Part shown: piece by piece, positions 16,831-25,242 of the stretch | Position numbering within the stretch: position 1 is the first letter of the stretch | Layout of the letters: each line of letters opens with the position of its first letter | From: Lutibacter sp. | GTDB taxonomy: Bacteria > Bacteroidota > Bacteroidia > Flavobacteriales > Flavobacteriaceae | Assembly: GCA_030694935.1 (NCBI GenBank) | Contig: JAUYUA010000033.1 | Coordinates: forward strand, 1-59,097 | Direction: 5' to 3' | Length of the DNA: 59,097 bases | Translations under genes and position numbers: made by a program | The notes under the pieces: model-generated | Seen by the model: the letters and a program-made list of their open reading frames with translations, nothing else | Database searches by the model: none | Told to the model about the DNA's origin: nothing

Positions 16831-16938
16831 ATTGAAAAATATGGCAGTGGATTTATTAGAATCCGCAAAGAACTTAAAGAATATCCCACTATGAAAATGG
16901 AGTTTAGTGAAATACCCAATGGTTTTTTAGCCAGCTTA
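16831..16938 (+). pseudogene. Duplicated internal fragment of the AlbA_2 gene
   Basis: Almost identical to 16455-16562 of the preceding gene (encoding IEKYGSGFIRIRKELKEY...NGFLASL), offset by exactly 376 bp. It begins one base after the AlbA_2 stop and runs straight into the ugd 3' copy. No start or independent function is expected; it is a recombination scar. Confidence 0.9.
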
Positions 16939-16940
16939 TT

Positions 16941-17138
16941 TATGCCAATTCAAAATACGAGGCCTTAAAAAATGCAGATGCCATGGTGCTGCTCACCGAA
17001 TGGAAAGAATTCCGTTCCCCCGATTTTGAGGAAATTAACTTGCAGCTAAAATCACCTGTCATTTTCGATGGCCGCAACCAATACAATATTTTTAACCTCG
17101 AAGATAAAGGATTTGAGTATTATCAGATAGGGAAGTAA
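16941..17138 (+). pseudogene. ugd: Duplicated 3' end of ugd
   Basis: 198 bp colinear with 14821-15018 with no gaps, encoding the last 65 residues (YANSKYEAL...NIFNLE.KGFEYYQIGK) and the stop. A dozen or so substitutions separate the copies, mostly clustered around the EEIN-LLKAP segment, so this is a diverged allele and not a fresh copy. It is fused to the AlbA_2 fragment at TTTATGCCAATT. The flanking GTCCGAAG repeat is duplicated too. Confidence 0.93.
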
Positions 17139-17642
17139 AAGTCCGAAGACCGAAGTCCGAAGCTTGCCTGCCGGAGGCAGGATCGAAAATGGAAGTTAAA
17201 AGTTTACCTGCCGGAGGCAGGCTCAAAGGTGAAATTTAAAACAAATTGCGTTATTGCATTTCTGTAGAGCCACTTAAAACCCCCGTCATTGCGGGACAGA
17301 GCGTTAAAAAAATGTTCAGTGAACATTTTTAGCGAGAGGGCCAGCCGGCGCGTTGGGCTTTAAAAGTTAGATATTAGATATTAAAAGTTAAAAGATAGTG
17401 ACAAGAGATAAGAAATATTTTACTTAAATACCCAAATCAAACTCCCTTTCCTTGGGAAAGGGTTGGGGATAGGAAAAAAGTTAAAAGCTTAAACACTAAA
17501 GTTGCAGGGAAAACAGCACAACTCGCAACATTATAAAAACCAATATGAAACAAATTGAAAACATAACTTGTTTATTGTATTATTTAAAAGGGATTTTAGG
17601 AATAAAATAACAGGAATTTATCAATAATTTAAAAAAGTTACA
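17139..17642 (+). repeat. Repeat-filled gap before the wzx gene
   Basis: No gene. It contains a second GTCCGAAG block with two CTGCCGGAGGCAG palindromes (to about 17222); CCGTCATTGCGGGACAGAGCGTTAA with a perfect AAAATGTTCA-G-TGAACATTTT hairpin (about 17311-17334) and GCCAGCCGGCGCG (to 17355), matching the element at 10060-10140; and a CCCTTTCC-TT-GGGAAAGGG hairpin at 17434-17452. The last 100 bp are AT-rich leader. It marks the boundary to the markedly AT-rich block. Confidence 0.6.
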
Positions 17643-19052
17643 TTGAAATCAAAACAAAAAAGTCTTTTAAGTCTAACATTACTCTATACCGTTGGAAACT
17701 TATCCTCAAAGGTAATGAGCTTTGTTTTGGTTTTTTTTACCACATTTTATCTAACCAAAGAGGATGTTGGAGAATTTGACTTAATCTTAATAACAATAAG
17801 TTTATTAAGCCCATTTATAACATTGCAACTCACTGATGCAGCATTAAGATGGTTGTTGGATAATCATTCTAAGGCAAATAGTACTAAAGTTTTTTCAACG
17901 ATTTCAGTGATTCTGTTTATATCACTTATAATATTCTTAATAGGAATAGGTTTATATAGTTATTATTTTCCAATCAAATATATTGTATTGTTATACGTAT
18001 TGCTTTTCTTTCAGTCTTTTAATATGTTTTTTCAGCAATGTATTAGAGGTTTCGGAAAAAACACAATGTATGTGGCTACTGGCTTGATTAATACTTTTAT
18101 TTATGTTGGATTAGCAATATTGTCATTAGTAGTTTTTAAGTTAAAAGTAGATGGTTTACTTTACGCAAACATTATAGCTACGTTAATAACAAGTATTATA
18201 ATTTTTGTAAGTGGTAAATTATATAAATTTTGGGATATTAATAGCATAACATTTGAATTTGGTAAAAACTTATTAAAGTATTCAACACCATTAATACCTA
18301 ATTCATTAAGTTGGTGGGCAATATCTTCAGCAAATCGATACATCATACTTTTTTATTTAGGAGCAGCCGCAAATGGAATTTTTGCAATTGCCTATAAATT
18401 GCCAACGATTCTGTTAATGTTTGTCAATATTTTTTATTTAGCCTGGCAGGAAAAAGCAATTATTAACTATGATAGAGAGGATAGGGACGAATATTATTCT
18501 GTTGTTTTTGAAAAATATGTACGTTTATTATTTTCATTATCAATTTTGATTGTTGCCGGTAATAAGATTTTATTGAGTTTTATTGTAAGCAAAGAATTTT
18601 TTGATGCTTGGCAATATACCCCTTTATTACTTTTAAGTATTGTTTTTAGTTCTATGGCAGGTTTTTATGGAACTGGTTATTTAAGTGCTAAAAAAACAAG
18701 TGGAGCTTTTATTAGCAGTGTTTTTGGAGGATTGGCAACTGTGGGCTTGTCGTTTTTGTTAATACCAAAATTCGGACTATATGGAGCAAGTATAGCAATA
18801 TGTATTGGGTATTTAGTATTATTAGTGATTAGAATTGCACATATGAAAGAAATTTTTAAAATTGATTTTCCAATAAAAACTTTTACAATGTTTATGATTT
18901 TATTTTCAATTGTTTCATTGTTGAATTATGGAAATATCTATGTACTTATGTTTAATATTTTACTTACAGTGTTAGTACTTTCTTTTTTTAATAAAGACGA
19001 TTTAAAAATTCTTAAATCTAGAGTGTCATCACAATTAAAAAAACACAATTAA
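17643..19052 (+). CDS. Wzx-type polysaccharide flippase
   Basis: 469 residues of a polytopic inner-membrane protein with about 12 hydrophobic helices (for example LIFLIGIGLYSYYF, VGLAILSLVVFKL, LNYGNIYVLMFNILLTVLVLSFF). It belongs to the MOP exporter/polysaccharide-transport superfamily and would flip undecaprenyl-PP-linked repeat units to the periplasm. The start is TTG (no ATG nearby); the first residues KSKQKSLLSLTLLYTVGNLSSKVMSF fit the family N-terminus. It begins an AT-rich block that runs to 24941. Pairs with the Wzy-like polymerase at 21581. Confidence 0.82.
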   Translation: MKSKQKSLLSLTLLYTVGNLSSKVMSFVLVFFTTFYLTKEDVGEFDLILITISLLSPFITLQLTDAALRWLLDNHSKANSTKVFSTISVILFISLIIFLIGIGLYSYYFPIKYIVLLYVLLFFQSFNMFFQQCIRGFGKNTMYVATGLINTFIYVGLAILSLVVFKLKVDGLLYANIIATLITSIIIFVSGKLYKFWDINSITFEFGKNLLKYSTPLIPNSLSWWAISSANRYIILFYLGAAANGIFAIAYKLPTILLMFVNIFYLAWQEKAIINYDREDRDEYYSVVFEKYVRLLFSLSILIVAGNKILLSFIVSKEFFDAWQYTPLLLLSIVFSSMAGFYGTGYLSAKKTSGAFISSVFGGLATVGLSFLLIPKFGLYGASIAICIGYLVLLVIRIAHMKEIFKIDFPIKTFTMFMILFSIVSLLNYGNIYVLMFNILLTVLVLSFFNKDDLKILKSRVSSQLKKHN

Positions 19053-19086
19053 GCTTTATTTAAGTAAGCATAAACATTAAATTAAA

Positions 19087-20271
19087 ATGAAAAAAGCAAT
19101 TATTATAAGTTTTTATGAAAGCAGTAATTTGGGAGACTTGGAACTTAGTAGTTCAATAGACAAGATATTAAAGGATAAAGATTATAATTTAACAAGATAT
19201 AATTTCACCACTGGTATTCGGTTTGAAAATAAAGAAAAATTCAATCTAGGCAATACTAATGGTTTTGTTTTTAATGTGTTAAAAATTATAAAGTTTTTAA
19301 TGAAATTTATTTTAGGTAGAGTTAAATATGATATAATGGTATGGAAACACATAACATCTAAGATTTGGGATAAAAATACTATTTTTAATGAAGATTTTAA
19401 ACAAACGGATATTGTTGTTTTTGCAGGAGGAAATATGATAATGGATACTTCACCAGCTTGGCCGTATTTGATTAAAAAATATATAGATAAAGCAAATTAT
19501 TTTAATAAACCTTTTTATTTTTTATATGTAGGAGTTGGACCCCTAAAATATAAAAATAGTAAAAAGGTTCTTGGGAAAAGTTTGAGAAAAGTAAAAGGCA
19601 TCTCTGTCAGAGATGAGATGTCTAAAAAAATTATTAACGGATTGGTTGACCCTTGTAAAGTTATATTAACTGCTGACCCAGTGTTTTCTAATCCTATTAA
19701 ATTTAAAAATAAAACATTTAAAAAAAATGAATATCTGAATATTGGTATATGTGTATTGGGTGAAATGTGTTTCGTTTCTAAAAATGAATTTTTGGCATAT
19801 ATTAAAAATCTAGAATTATTGGTTGAAAGGCTTAGTAAATCAGAAAATAATTCACTTAAAATAATTTTGTTCTCTACGGAGTTGTTGGATTATAAAGCTA
19901 TAGAATACTTGCAATCTAAAATAATCAATAATAAATATGTAACTATTAATAAGGTTAGAGATTTAAATGATTTATATGAGCTTTATGATGGGTTAAATTT
20001 TCTTGTAGGTGGACGAATGCATTCAATGATTTTAGCGCAAAAACGCTTATTGCCATTTATGGGAATTATTTGGCAGGACAAAATAAAGGGTTTTTCCATA
20101 TTGACTAATTCTGTAAATAAAATGTATACAATCAAATCTTTAAAAGAGGAGCTTAATTACATAGTTAATTTGATTGAGCAACAATCAGTTGATGAAAAAA
20201 TTTTACTTGAAATGGATAAAACAAATATGGAATTGCAAAGAATTGTTACTATTGGGGATATAATAATATAG
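19087..20271 (+). CDS. Polysaccharide pyruvyl transferase family protein
   Basis: 394 residues, cytoplasmic. The N-terminus AIIISFYESSNLGDLELSSSI and internal VVFAGGNMIMD, FLYVGVGPL, ISVRDEMSKKII and VGGRMHSMILAQ are typical of the PF04230 family, which adds a pyruvate ketal from PEP to a sugar residue. Pyruvylation would make the polymer acidic. Some family members have other activities, so the reaction is an inference. It lies between wzx and the first GT4. Confidence 0.82.
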   Translation: MKKAIIISFYESSNLGDLELSSSIDKILKDKDYNLTRYNFTTGIRFENKEKFNLGNTNGFVFNVLKIIKFLMKFILGRVKYDIMVWKHITSKIWDKNTIFNEDFKQTDIVVFAGGNMIMDTSPAWPYLIKKYIDKANYFNKPFYFLYVGVGPLKYKNSKKVLGKSLRKVKGISVRDEMSKKIINGLVDPCKVILTADPVFSNPIKFKNKTFKKNEYLNIGICVLGEMCFVSKNEFLAYIKNLELLVERLSKSENNSLKIILFSTELLDYKAIEYLQSKIINNKYVTINKVRDLNDLYELYDGLNFLVGGRMHSMILAQKRLLPFMGIIWQDKIKGFSILTNSVNKMYTIKSLKEELNYIVNLIEQQSVDEKILLEMDKTNMELQRIVTIGDIII

Positions 20272-20399
20272 TTCTTATAAATAATGAACAATAGCAAGTT
20301 TGACTCAACTTTTAATTTACTAAATAATATAACAGTTAATTAATTAGAAGAAGGATTTTGAAAAGATATTTCTCTGAAATATTAAAAGTGTAAATTTTT

Positions 20400-21584
20400 A
20401 TGAAAAAAATTTTAATAATACATCATGGACAAGGTGTTGGTGGTGGTCTTATAGCATTAATTGGGTTAATTAATGAATTAAAAGAAAATAATAATGTGGA
20501 AGTTTTTTCTATTTTCGATGGAATTGCAGTTGAATATCTCAGAAAAACTGGAGTAAGTGTAATTGTCTCTAAGTCAGTTTTTTATAGAAAATTTTATTCA
20601 CTTTTTATCCAAAGCGAGGCTACTTATATAAATCTTATAGAAGAAATAATAAAATTTAAAGCATTAATTGCATATTTTTTGAACAAGTATTTTTTTGCGG
20701 GCAGGGAATTAAAGGATATTCTTCAAGGAATAGATTTAGTTTATTTGAATTCTACTTTTATCTCAGATTGGGCCTATGCTGCAAAAAAGTCGAATAAAAA
20801 TGTTATAATTCATGTTAGAGAGCCCCTTTCAAATGGTTTTTTTGGAATGGGATATAATATAATTAGAAATAATATATCTAAATATTGTGATAAAATTATT
20901 GCTATTAGTAAGGATAATTGTGGTAGAGTTAACCTAGAAAATAAAACTACAATAATTTATGATCCAGTCGTAATTGAAAATAGGAATGCTTTCGAAAAAT
21001 TGAATATTATTGATAAATACAAATATTTTGTTTATGTTGGTGGTCAAAGCCGAATAAAAGGTTTTGAGCAGTTTGTTAATTCATTAAAATATTTAAATGA
21101 AGATGTAAAGATTTTTTTTCTTGGAGGAGAAATAAAATATAATAATAATTCAATATTAAAAAAACTGATAAGAAACTTTTTAGATCCTTATGCTAGAAAC
21201 CATGAAAATTTAAAGAAAATATTACTTGCTTCAAAAAATATCGTTTATATTGGTTTGACAGATAACGTATTTTATTTTTATAATAGAAGTATTTGTTTAA
21301 TATCCCCGTTCTCCAAATCCCACGCTTCACTCCCCGTTTTAGAAGCTTTTTCTAATGGCATACCTGTTATTGTATCAGATGTAAAGGGCAGTGATGAATT
21401 TGTGAATCACAGTAATGGATTTTTTTTTGAAAATAAGAATCCACAATCTTTAGCCAATAGGATTAATGAAATGTCTAGATTGTCTTCTGAAAACTATAAA
21501 TCGATGAAAAATAGTAGCTATGAAACCTATTTAAGAATCAGGAAAAACGAAATTAAAGTTCAGTCATTAATTGATATTTTATGA
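20400..21584 (+). CDS. Glycosyltransferase family 4 protein
   Basis: 394 residues with GT-B architecture. N-terminal nucleotide-free domain begins KKILIIHHGQGVGGGLIALIGL (glycine-rich acceptor loop). The C-terminal domain has YVGGQSRIKGFEQFVNSL, SPFSKSHASLPVLEAFSNGIPVIVSDVKGSDEFV (E in the EXE-like position) and NGFFFENKNP. It transfers a sugar to the lipid-linked repeat unit; donor and linkage are unknown. A 128-bp AT-rich gap precedes it. Its stop overlaps the wzy start by 4 bp (ATGA). Confidence 0.85.
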   Translation: MKKILIIHHGQGVGGGLIALIGLINELKENNNVEVFSIFDGIAVEYLRKTGVSVIVSKSVFYRKFYSLFIQSEATYINLIEEIIKFKALIAYFLNKYFFAGRELKDILQGIDLVYLNSTFISDWAYAAKKSNKNVIIHVREPLSNGFFGMGYNIIRNNISKYCDKIIAISKDNCGRVNLENKTTIIYDPVVIENRNAFEKLNIIDKYKYFVYVGGQSRIKGFEQFVNSLKYLNEDVKIFFLGGEIKYNNNSILKKLIRNFLDPYARNHENLKKILLASKNIVYIGLTDNVFYFYNRSICLISPFSKSHASLPVLEAFSNGIPVIVSDVKGSDEFVNHSNGFFFENKNPQSLANRINEMSRLSSENYKSMKNSSYETYLRIRKNEIKVQSLIDIL

Positions 21585-22777
21585 GTAAAACAATGCAATA
21601 CATATTAATTATAATTATTTTATTTATTTCAAATGACACATTGACATTTGGTACTTCCGGAAATACCACACTAGGTTTAATTCATCAAATTATATATGCA
21701 ATTTTAATTATTTTTTTATCATTCTCGTTTCAAATTAGCCAACAGCCTAAAATTCCTAAATTGTTATTGGCAACTCTACTCTTTATAATATTTTTAACTT
21801 CAATTCTTAATTTAGATTTTTCGTTAGGATATCTAATTCAGATAAACTCATTAATACTGGGCTATTTAATTGCAAAAAACATTAAATTTGAATCATTCGC
21901 TTTATATTTTAATAAAGTATTATTTTTTATATCATTAACATCAATATTTCTTTTTTTTGTATTCATCCTCTTCCCTGTTTCAATTGGTTTATTTAACGTC
22001 CAAGAAAATATTGCGGGAGTTCCATATATTAATTTATATTTTTATACCCATTTTGTCTCAGTTTTTAGAAATACGGGTATTTATAGAGAACCTGGGGTTT
22101 ATATGATTTATTTAAATTTGGGAATTATATTTGAGTTATTTATTAAAAATAGCATTAATAAAAAGTATATAGTTGTTTTTATTCTGGCACTGCTTACAAC
22201 CCTTTCTACTGCAGGTTTTATTATTGCATCATTCATAGGATTAAGTTTTTTGTTAAAAGAAAAGAAATTTAAAACTTTTATAAAAACTTCAACTTTTATA
22301 TTAATTCTGTCAATTATTATTTTTTATAATTATGACTTATTTGAGACCAGTTTGATGAAATTCGATAAAAGCACTATTGAATATGGCAGTACAGTAGCAA
22401 GAATGGCATCAATCACAGTACCTTTTTCAATTTTTCTTGATAATCCATTTCTTGGTGTTGGTTTGGCTAATTATAATGATCTATTTGAATTATATTCCAG
22501 AAATTTATTAGGATTTTCGTTAAGGGCTGATGGTCATTCTACCAATACTTTTTTCAATTCATTGGCAACTTATGGATTGGTTTATTTTTTAATTCTGTTT
22601 ATTTCATTTTATAAATTGTCTAAACTTTTCTCAAGTTCATTTATTTTTAGAGTAATGATTTTTATTTCTTTTTTGTTTATGCTAAGCAATGAAGATTTAA
22701 GGTATTCTTTGCTTTTTTCAGTTTTATTATTTTATGGAGTATTTGGTAGCCAGCATAAACCTATCTTAAAAAAGTAA
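21581..22777 (+). CDS. Wzy-like O-antigen/capsule polymerase
   Basis: 398 residues, polytopic with about 10-11 hydrophobic segments. It has the O-antigen ligase/polymerase-like periplasmic signature FRNTGIYREPGVYMIY and, later, DNPFLGVGLANY followed by ADGHSTNTFFNSLATYG. It would polymerise repeat units in the periplasm. Such proteins are too diverse for confident symbol assignment. Translation is probably coupled to the upstream GT4 through the ATGA overlap, and the next gene follows after 3 bp. Confidence 0.82.
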   Translation: MSKTMQYILIIIILFISNDTLTFGTSGNTTLGLIHQIIYAILIIFLSFSFQISQQPKIPKLLLATLLFIIFLTSILNLDFSLGYLIQINSLILGYLIAKNIKFESFALYFNKVLFFISLTSIFLFFVFILFPVSIGLFNVQENIAGVPYINLYFYTHFVSVFRNTGIYREPGVYMIYLNLGIIFELFIKNSINKKYIVVFILALLTTLSTAGFIIASFIGLSFLLKEKKFKTFIKTSTFILILSIIIFYNYDLFETSLMKFDKSTIEYGSTVARMASITVPFSIFLDNPFLGVGLANYNDLFELYSRNLLGFSLRADGHSTNTFFNSLATYGLVYFLILFISFYKLSKLFSSSFIFRVMIFISFLFMLSNEDLRYSLLFSVLLFYGVFGSQHKPILKK

Positions 22778-22780
22778 ACC

Positions 22781-24067
22781 ATGAAAATTAAAGTTTTAGT
22801 TATTACCTATGATTTTTTTCCAGATAATTCCCCAAATACTTATAGGTGGTTAAATGTATTGAAAGAATGGAAGAAAAGGGATGTTGAAATTTTTGTATTG
22901 GCTTCTCAAAAAAGTGTTTTTACAAACTATGAAGAATTTGAAGGGATAAAAATTTATAGAACCGGAAATTCATGGTTTGATAAAATTAAAAACAAAATAT
23001 TTAAGATTAGCCAAAGTAGCAATTCTTCTTTGACAGAACAAAATAAGATTATAAGTAAGGAGAGTTTTATTAGAAAAATTTATAATCAAACTTGGAAAAA
23101 AGTGTATTTTCCAGATTTTGCTTTTCTCTGGCAATCCTCGGCATATAAAAAAGCTAAAGAATTAATTACAATTGAAAATATCACAAATGTAATTACAGTT
23201 TCTTGGCCATTTTCGGGTCACGTTGTTGGTTCAAAACTAAAAAAAAATTATAATATATTTTGGATTGCTGATACAATTGACCCATTCTTTTTAAGCAAAG
23301 CTGTAAATAATAATTTACTATATAATTCATTAAATTATAGATACGAAAAAAAAATATTGAGCACAGCTGATATAGTAACTGTACTTACAGATAAACTTAA
23401 AGAAAAATATGCTTCATTATATCCATTAATAGAAAAAAAAATTATAGTAATTCATAATATTTTTGTTCCATATGAATTAAATCAATCTGAATGCATTGTG
23501 GATGCTAAAAAAATTAAATTAGTTTTTGTTGGTACACTTACACCCTTAACCAGGTCTCCAGATAATTTATTGAGATTATTTAATAATCTTTTAAAAATAG
23601 AATCCAGAGAATATAACTTGGAATTGCATTTTTATGGCAATTTAGTTCAATGTAACACTATATTTTCCCAATACGATTTTTTATTAAATAAATCGTTGTT
23701 TTTGCATGGAGTAATTCCACGTGAAAACATACCCGCTATTCTAAATGATGCAACAATTTTGGTAAATATTGGAAACAGTAATGAGTTTCAGGAACCTTCA
23801 AAAATATTAGAGTATGTTTATTTAAAGAAACCAATTTTAAATGTTTGTTCAGTTGAAGACGATTCTTCTAAAGAACTACTTTCAGACTATCCATTGAATT
23901 TTAATGTTTTCTCAAGTGAAATTAGTGATAACAAAAAGTTAATAGAAGTTTATAAATTCATGACAAAAAGTGACTTTATAGGTAATGAACATATAGAAAA
24001 AATATTGCAAAAATATTTATTGCAAGAAGTAGAAATGCGATACTTTGAATTATTAAAAAAATATTAA
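22781..24067 (+). CDS. Glycosyltransferase, GT4-like
   Basis: 428 residues with GT-B fold marks: N-terminal LVITYDFFPDNSPNTYRWLNVLKEW (typical acceptor-domain opening), then VFVGTLTPLTRSPDNLLRLF, LHFYGNL and LHGVIPRENIPAILNDATILVNIGN...EFQEPSKILEYVYLKKPIL. The last segment is the nucleotide-sugar site with the family Glu. Donor unknown. It sits in the tightly packed wzy-GT4-GT2 run (gaps 3 and 7 bp). Confidence 0.8.
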   Translation: MKIKVLVITYDFFPDNSPNTYRWLNVLKEWKKRDVEIFVLASQKSVFTNYEEFEGIKIYRTGNSWFDKIKNKIFKISQSSNSSLTEQNKIISKESFIRKIYNQTWKKVYFPDFAFLWQSSAYKKAKELITIENITNVITVSWPFSGHVVGSKLKKNYNIFWIADTIDPFFLSKAVNNNLLYNSLNYRYEKKILSTADIVTVLTDKLKEKYASLYPLIEKKIIVIHNIFVPYELNQSECIVDAKKIKLVFVGTLTPLTRSPDNLLRLFNNLLKIESREYNLELHFYGNLVQCNTIFSQYDFLLNKSLFLHGVIPRENIPAILNDATILVNIGNSNEFQEPSKILEYVYLKKPILNVCSVEDDSSKELLSDYPLNFNVFSSEISDNKKLIEVYKFMTKSDFIGNEHIEKILQKYLLQEVEMRYFELLKKY

Positions 24068-24074
24068 ATGGATT

Positions 24075-24941
24075 ATGAGAAATACACCAGTATTTTCAAT
24101 TTTAACACCAACATATAATTGCGCCAAATTTATTATAAGAAGTTATGAATGTTTATTGTCGCAAACCAATCAAAACTGGGAATGGGTTATTATTAATGAT
24201 GGTTCTACAGATGATACCGAATCTGTTTTCAGTATTATAAATGATGAGAGAGTAAAGATTCATTCCTATGAAAAGAATAAAGGACGTGGCTATGCGCGAA
24301 ATCTTGGATTAAGTTATTGTGAAGGAGATATAATTGTAGTTTGGGATATAGATGATATTTATCTTCCCAATAGGCTAGAATATATTTATCAGGCCATTAA
24401 AATTGATAATTACGATTTTTTTGTTTCACAGGCATTAGTAGTTGATAATGAATTTAACTTTAAAGGAGTTAGAGGATTTTATGAAAATAAATTATATAAA
24501 TCGTTCGTACATCCTACATTGGCATTCAAAAGATCTATTAGTAACGTAATAAATTATGATAAGAATATGAAAGCTGGCGAAGATTTATACATAATGATAT
24601 TATTATCAAACAACTATAAAGGTTATTATTTAGATAAAAATCTTATGTTATATTTTGAAGACAGGGAAATTAATTTATATAAAACGATTCAAATGCACGA
24701 TAGTCATAGTATTAGCATAAATAGGATAATCGGGGAAAGACTATTAAATATTAAGCTAAAAGACAAAGCTATAATTTATACAACTATGATTCTTAAAAAA
24801 ATAGCGTTATCACTTTTTCTAATAAAACCTTCATTATATCTCAAAACTGTTAAATATCGGAGAATTCAAAATTCGAATAAAATGGATGGATTGAATGAAA
24901 TATTAGGTTTAATTACAAAATACAAAGAAAAATATATTTAA
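24075..24941 (+). CDS. Glycosyltransferase family 2 protein
   Basis: 288 residues, GT-A fold: FSILTPTYNCAKFIIRSYECLLSQT, WEWVIINDGSTDDTE, then the DxD-type metal site VVWDIDD (about 92-98). No membrane helices, so it is a soluble or peripheral inverting transferase. Low-complexity, AT-rich codon use like its neighbours. It is the last gene of the AT-rich block; the fnlA fragment begins 22 bp later. Confidence 0.87.
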   Translation: MRNTPVFSILTPTYNCAKFIIRSYECLLSQTNQNWEWVIINDGSTDDTESVFSIINDERVKIHSYEKNKGRGYARNLGLSYCEGDIIVVWDIDDIYLPNRLEYIYQAIKIDNYDFFVSQALVVDNEFNFKGVRGFYENKLYKSFVHPTLAFKRSISNVINYDKNMKAGEDLYIMILLSNNYKGYYLDKNLMLYFEDREINLYKTIQMHDSHSISINRIIGERLLNIKLKDKAIIYTTMILKKIALSLFLIKPSLYLKTVKYRRIQNSNKMDGLNEILGLITKYKEKYI

Positions 24942-24963
24942 ATATTAGATAAATATTAATAAA

Positions 24964-25069
24964 ATGAAAATTCAAAACAAAACCCTCCTAATCACAGGAG
25001 GCACAGGTTCCTTCGGGAACGCCGTATTAAACCGGTTTCTTAGGCACCGATATCAAAAAGATTCGTGAA
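24964..25069 (+). pseudogene. fnlA: fnlA 5' fragment 1
   Basis: ATG plus 33 codons reading KTLLITGGTGSFGNAVLNRFL, the Rossmann start of FnlA. A frameshift follows: the other frame continues TDIKKIRE, equivalent to TDHFKEIR of the intact gene at 29262. Homology stops at about 25069. The next ~95 bp (to 25165) show no recognisable gene. It is the first of three copies of the fnlA 5' end. Confidence 0.88.
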
Positions 25070-25165
25070 TAGCAATTATAAATGGCTTGCCCATTCGGTT
25101 ATGGAGACAGAGAACATCAAAAAAAAGAACGATATGATACCAATTTTACCCAAAAACATACATAT

Positions 25166-25234
25166 GGCGAAATATAAATTTTATTATTTCGCCATAACAT
25201 ACATATTTTAGGTATATTTGGCGAAATATAAATT
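25166..25234 (+). promoter_or_regulatory. Candidate operator/promoter of the DUF234 ATPase gene
   Basis: An inverted repeat GGCGAAATA...TATTTCGCC spans 25166-25193; a third direct copy GGCGAAATATAAATT is at 25220-25234. Between them is a perfect -7 element TATATTTG (25213-25220). The palindrome would cover the -33 region and the third copy the transcription start, as expected for a negatively autoregulated promoter. The binding protein is unknown. Confidence 0.65.
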
Positions 25235-25242
25235 GTTTTCAA

